Positions 33,066-33,563 of a DNA stretch of 33,563 nt are shown here, piece by piece. The stretch comes from Acidobacteriota bacterium (GTDB lineage: Bacteria; Acidobacteriota; Blastocatellia; RBC074). The DNA lies in NCBI GenBank assembly GCA_016789645.1, contig JAEUQP010000454.1:1-33563 (forward strand), read 5' to 3'. Numbering within the stretch: position 1 is the stretch's first letter; the number at the start of each line of letters is the position of its first letter. A model generated the notes under the pieces. The model had not been told where the DNA came from. It was given only the letters and a program-made list of their open reading frames with translations, and searched no databases. The position numbers were made by a program, and so were the translations under genes.

Positions 33066-33563
33066 ATATTCGATGCTTTCCACCAATGCCGCCCACGAAG
33101 CGGCGATGATGTTGCCCGCCACGCCAACCGTGTTCCAGGAACGTTCGCCATCGCTGGTTTCGACGTGAACGCGCGTTTTGGCTGCGGTCGCGTGTTCGCC
33201 GTCCAGAATACGGACTTTGAAATCAATCAGGTGGAAATTGTCAATTTGCGGATAATGCCCGCGCAGGGCTTTCCGCAAGGCCTGATCCAGCGCGTGAACC
33301 GGCCCGTCGCCCAAACTGGCGGTGTGTTCTTCGTGGTCGCCGACTTTCAGTCGAACAATGGCTTCGGGTTCGTTCTGCGATCCCAGCCAAATGCGATATT
33401 CAATCGTTTCAAAAAAATGCTTGCGACGACCGAGCGCGCTCCACGCCAGCAACTTGAACGAAGCTTCCGCGTCTTCGAATGAATACCCCTCAAATTCCAG
33501 CGTCTTCAATTGAGCCAGCAACCGCCGAGCGGCTTCGGGATTTTTCGTGAACTCTTCGCCAAT
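33045..33563 (-). CDS. cimA: Citramalate synthase, C-terminal part (runs off window)
   Basis: The frame is open to the right edge, so only the last 172 residues are present. They read [49 protein letters not shown] and [18 protein letters not shown], which is the regulatory dimerisation domain of LeuA-type enzymes. The combination of the [11 protein letters not shown] segment with SWAAL-SIEYGL is characteristic of the citramalate synthase branch rather than leucine-type isopropylmalate synthase. It makes citramalate from pyruvate and acetyl-CoA for isoleucine synthesis. It converges with the small exported gene 22 bp away. Isopropylmalate synthase is a less likely alternative. Confidence 0.88.
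   Translation of the reverse strand: MGEEFTKNPEAARRLLAQLKTLEFEGYSFEDAEASFKLLAWSALGRRKHFFETIEYRIWLGSQNEPEAIVRLKVGDHEEHTASLGDGPVHALDQALRKALRGHYPQIDNFHLIDFKVRILDGEHATAAKTRVHVETSDGERSWNTVGVAGNIIAASWAALVESIEYGLQVSA

Noticed and set aside
1-33563. CRISPR array, tRNA or rRNA
   Set aside because: No regularly spaced direct repeats and no recognisable tRNA or rRNA sequence were seen by eye; a tRNA search program was not run.

Overview
The window is a 33.6-kb piece of a Gram-negative bacterial chromosome. Evidence for a diderm is a lipoprotein adaptor, an RND pump, a TolC-type outer-membrane factor and many Sec signal peptides. Moderate GC, many short palindromic intergenic repeats and a large multi-glycosyltransferase cluster fit an Acidobacteriota genome, perhaps class Blastocatellia. 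That placement is inference, because there is no rRNA or taxonomic marker gene here.

Region 1 (1-13075, all minus strand) is a compact run of 12 genes, mostly overlapping or a few bases apart, and reads like one cell-envelope glycan operon. In transcription order it encodes a FAD-dependent UGM-like oxidoreductase with an added membrane tail, a small membrane protein with the same tail module, a GT39-like and a GT87-like polytopic glycosyltransferase, an unusual CofD/YvcK-like plus GT2-like fusion, a HAD phosphatase, a nucleotidyltransferase, three GT2 proteins, a polysaccharide deacetylase and the start of a radical SAM enzyme. Together they could make an activated sugar or phospho-compound, assemble a glycan on a lipid carrier and trim it. 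The product is unknown.

Region 2 (13076-16636) has a gene-poor stretch of about 960 bp, a plus-strand NAD-dependent sugar epimerase/dehydratase, a minus-strand pentaheme cytochrome c with a clear terminator, and a DksA/TraR-type zinc-finger protein.

Region 3 (16637-27967, all minus strand) appears to be a regulated efflux operon with its activator. A sigma-54 enhancer-binding protein (GAF-GAF-AAA+-Fis HTH) lies upstream. Below it come a cluster of TGCCGA half-sites, a near-consensus -24/-12 promoter, a 7-codon leader ORF, a 52-aa membrane protein, a zinc-ribbon membrane protein, a STAS protein, TolC-like, adaptor and RND pump genes, and a type II NADH dehydrogenase. A second half-site cluster precedes the activator gene, suggesting autoregulation. 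The pump gene carries an in-frame palindromic repeat insertion, and another large inverted repeat separates adaptor from pump.

Region 4 (27968-33563) begins with a probable 217-bp MITE-like element. It continues with a plus-strand series of small membrane or exported proteins (45-aa membrane peptide, DUF4136 protein, unknown secreted protein, an 826-aa protein with three internal repeats and a Gly/Tyr-rich tail, and a 109-aa secreted protein). It ends in the convergent 3' part of a citramalate synthase gene. I saw no tRNA, rRNA, CRISPR array, transposase or prophage gene.
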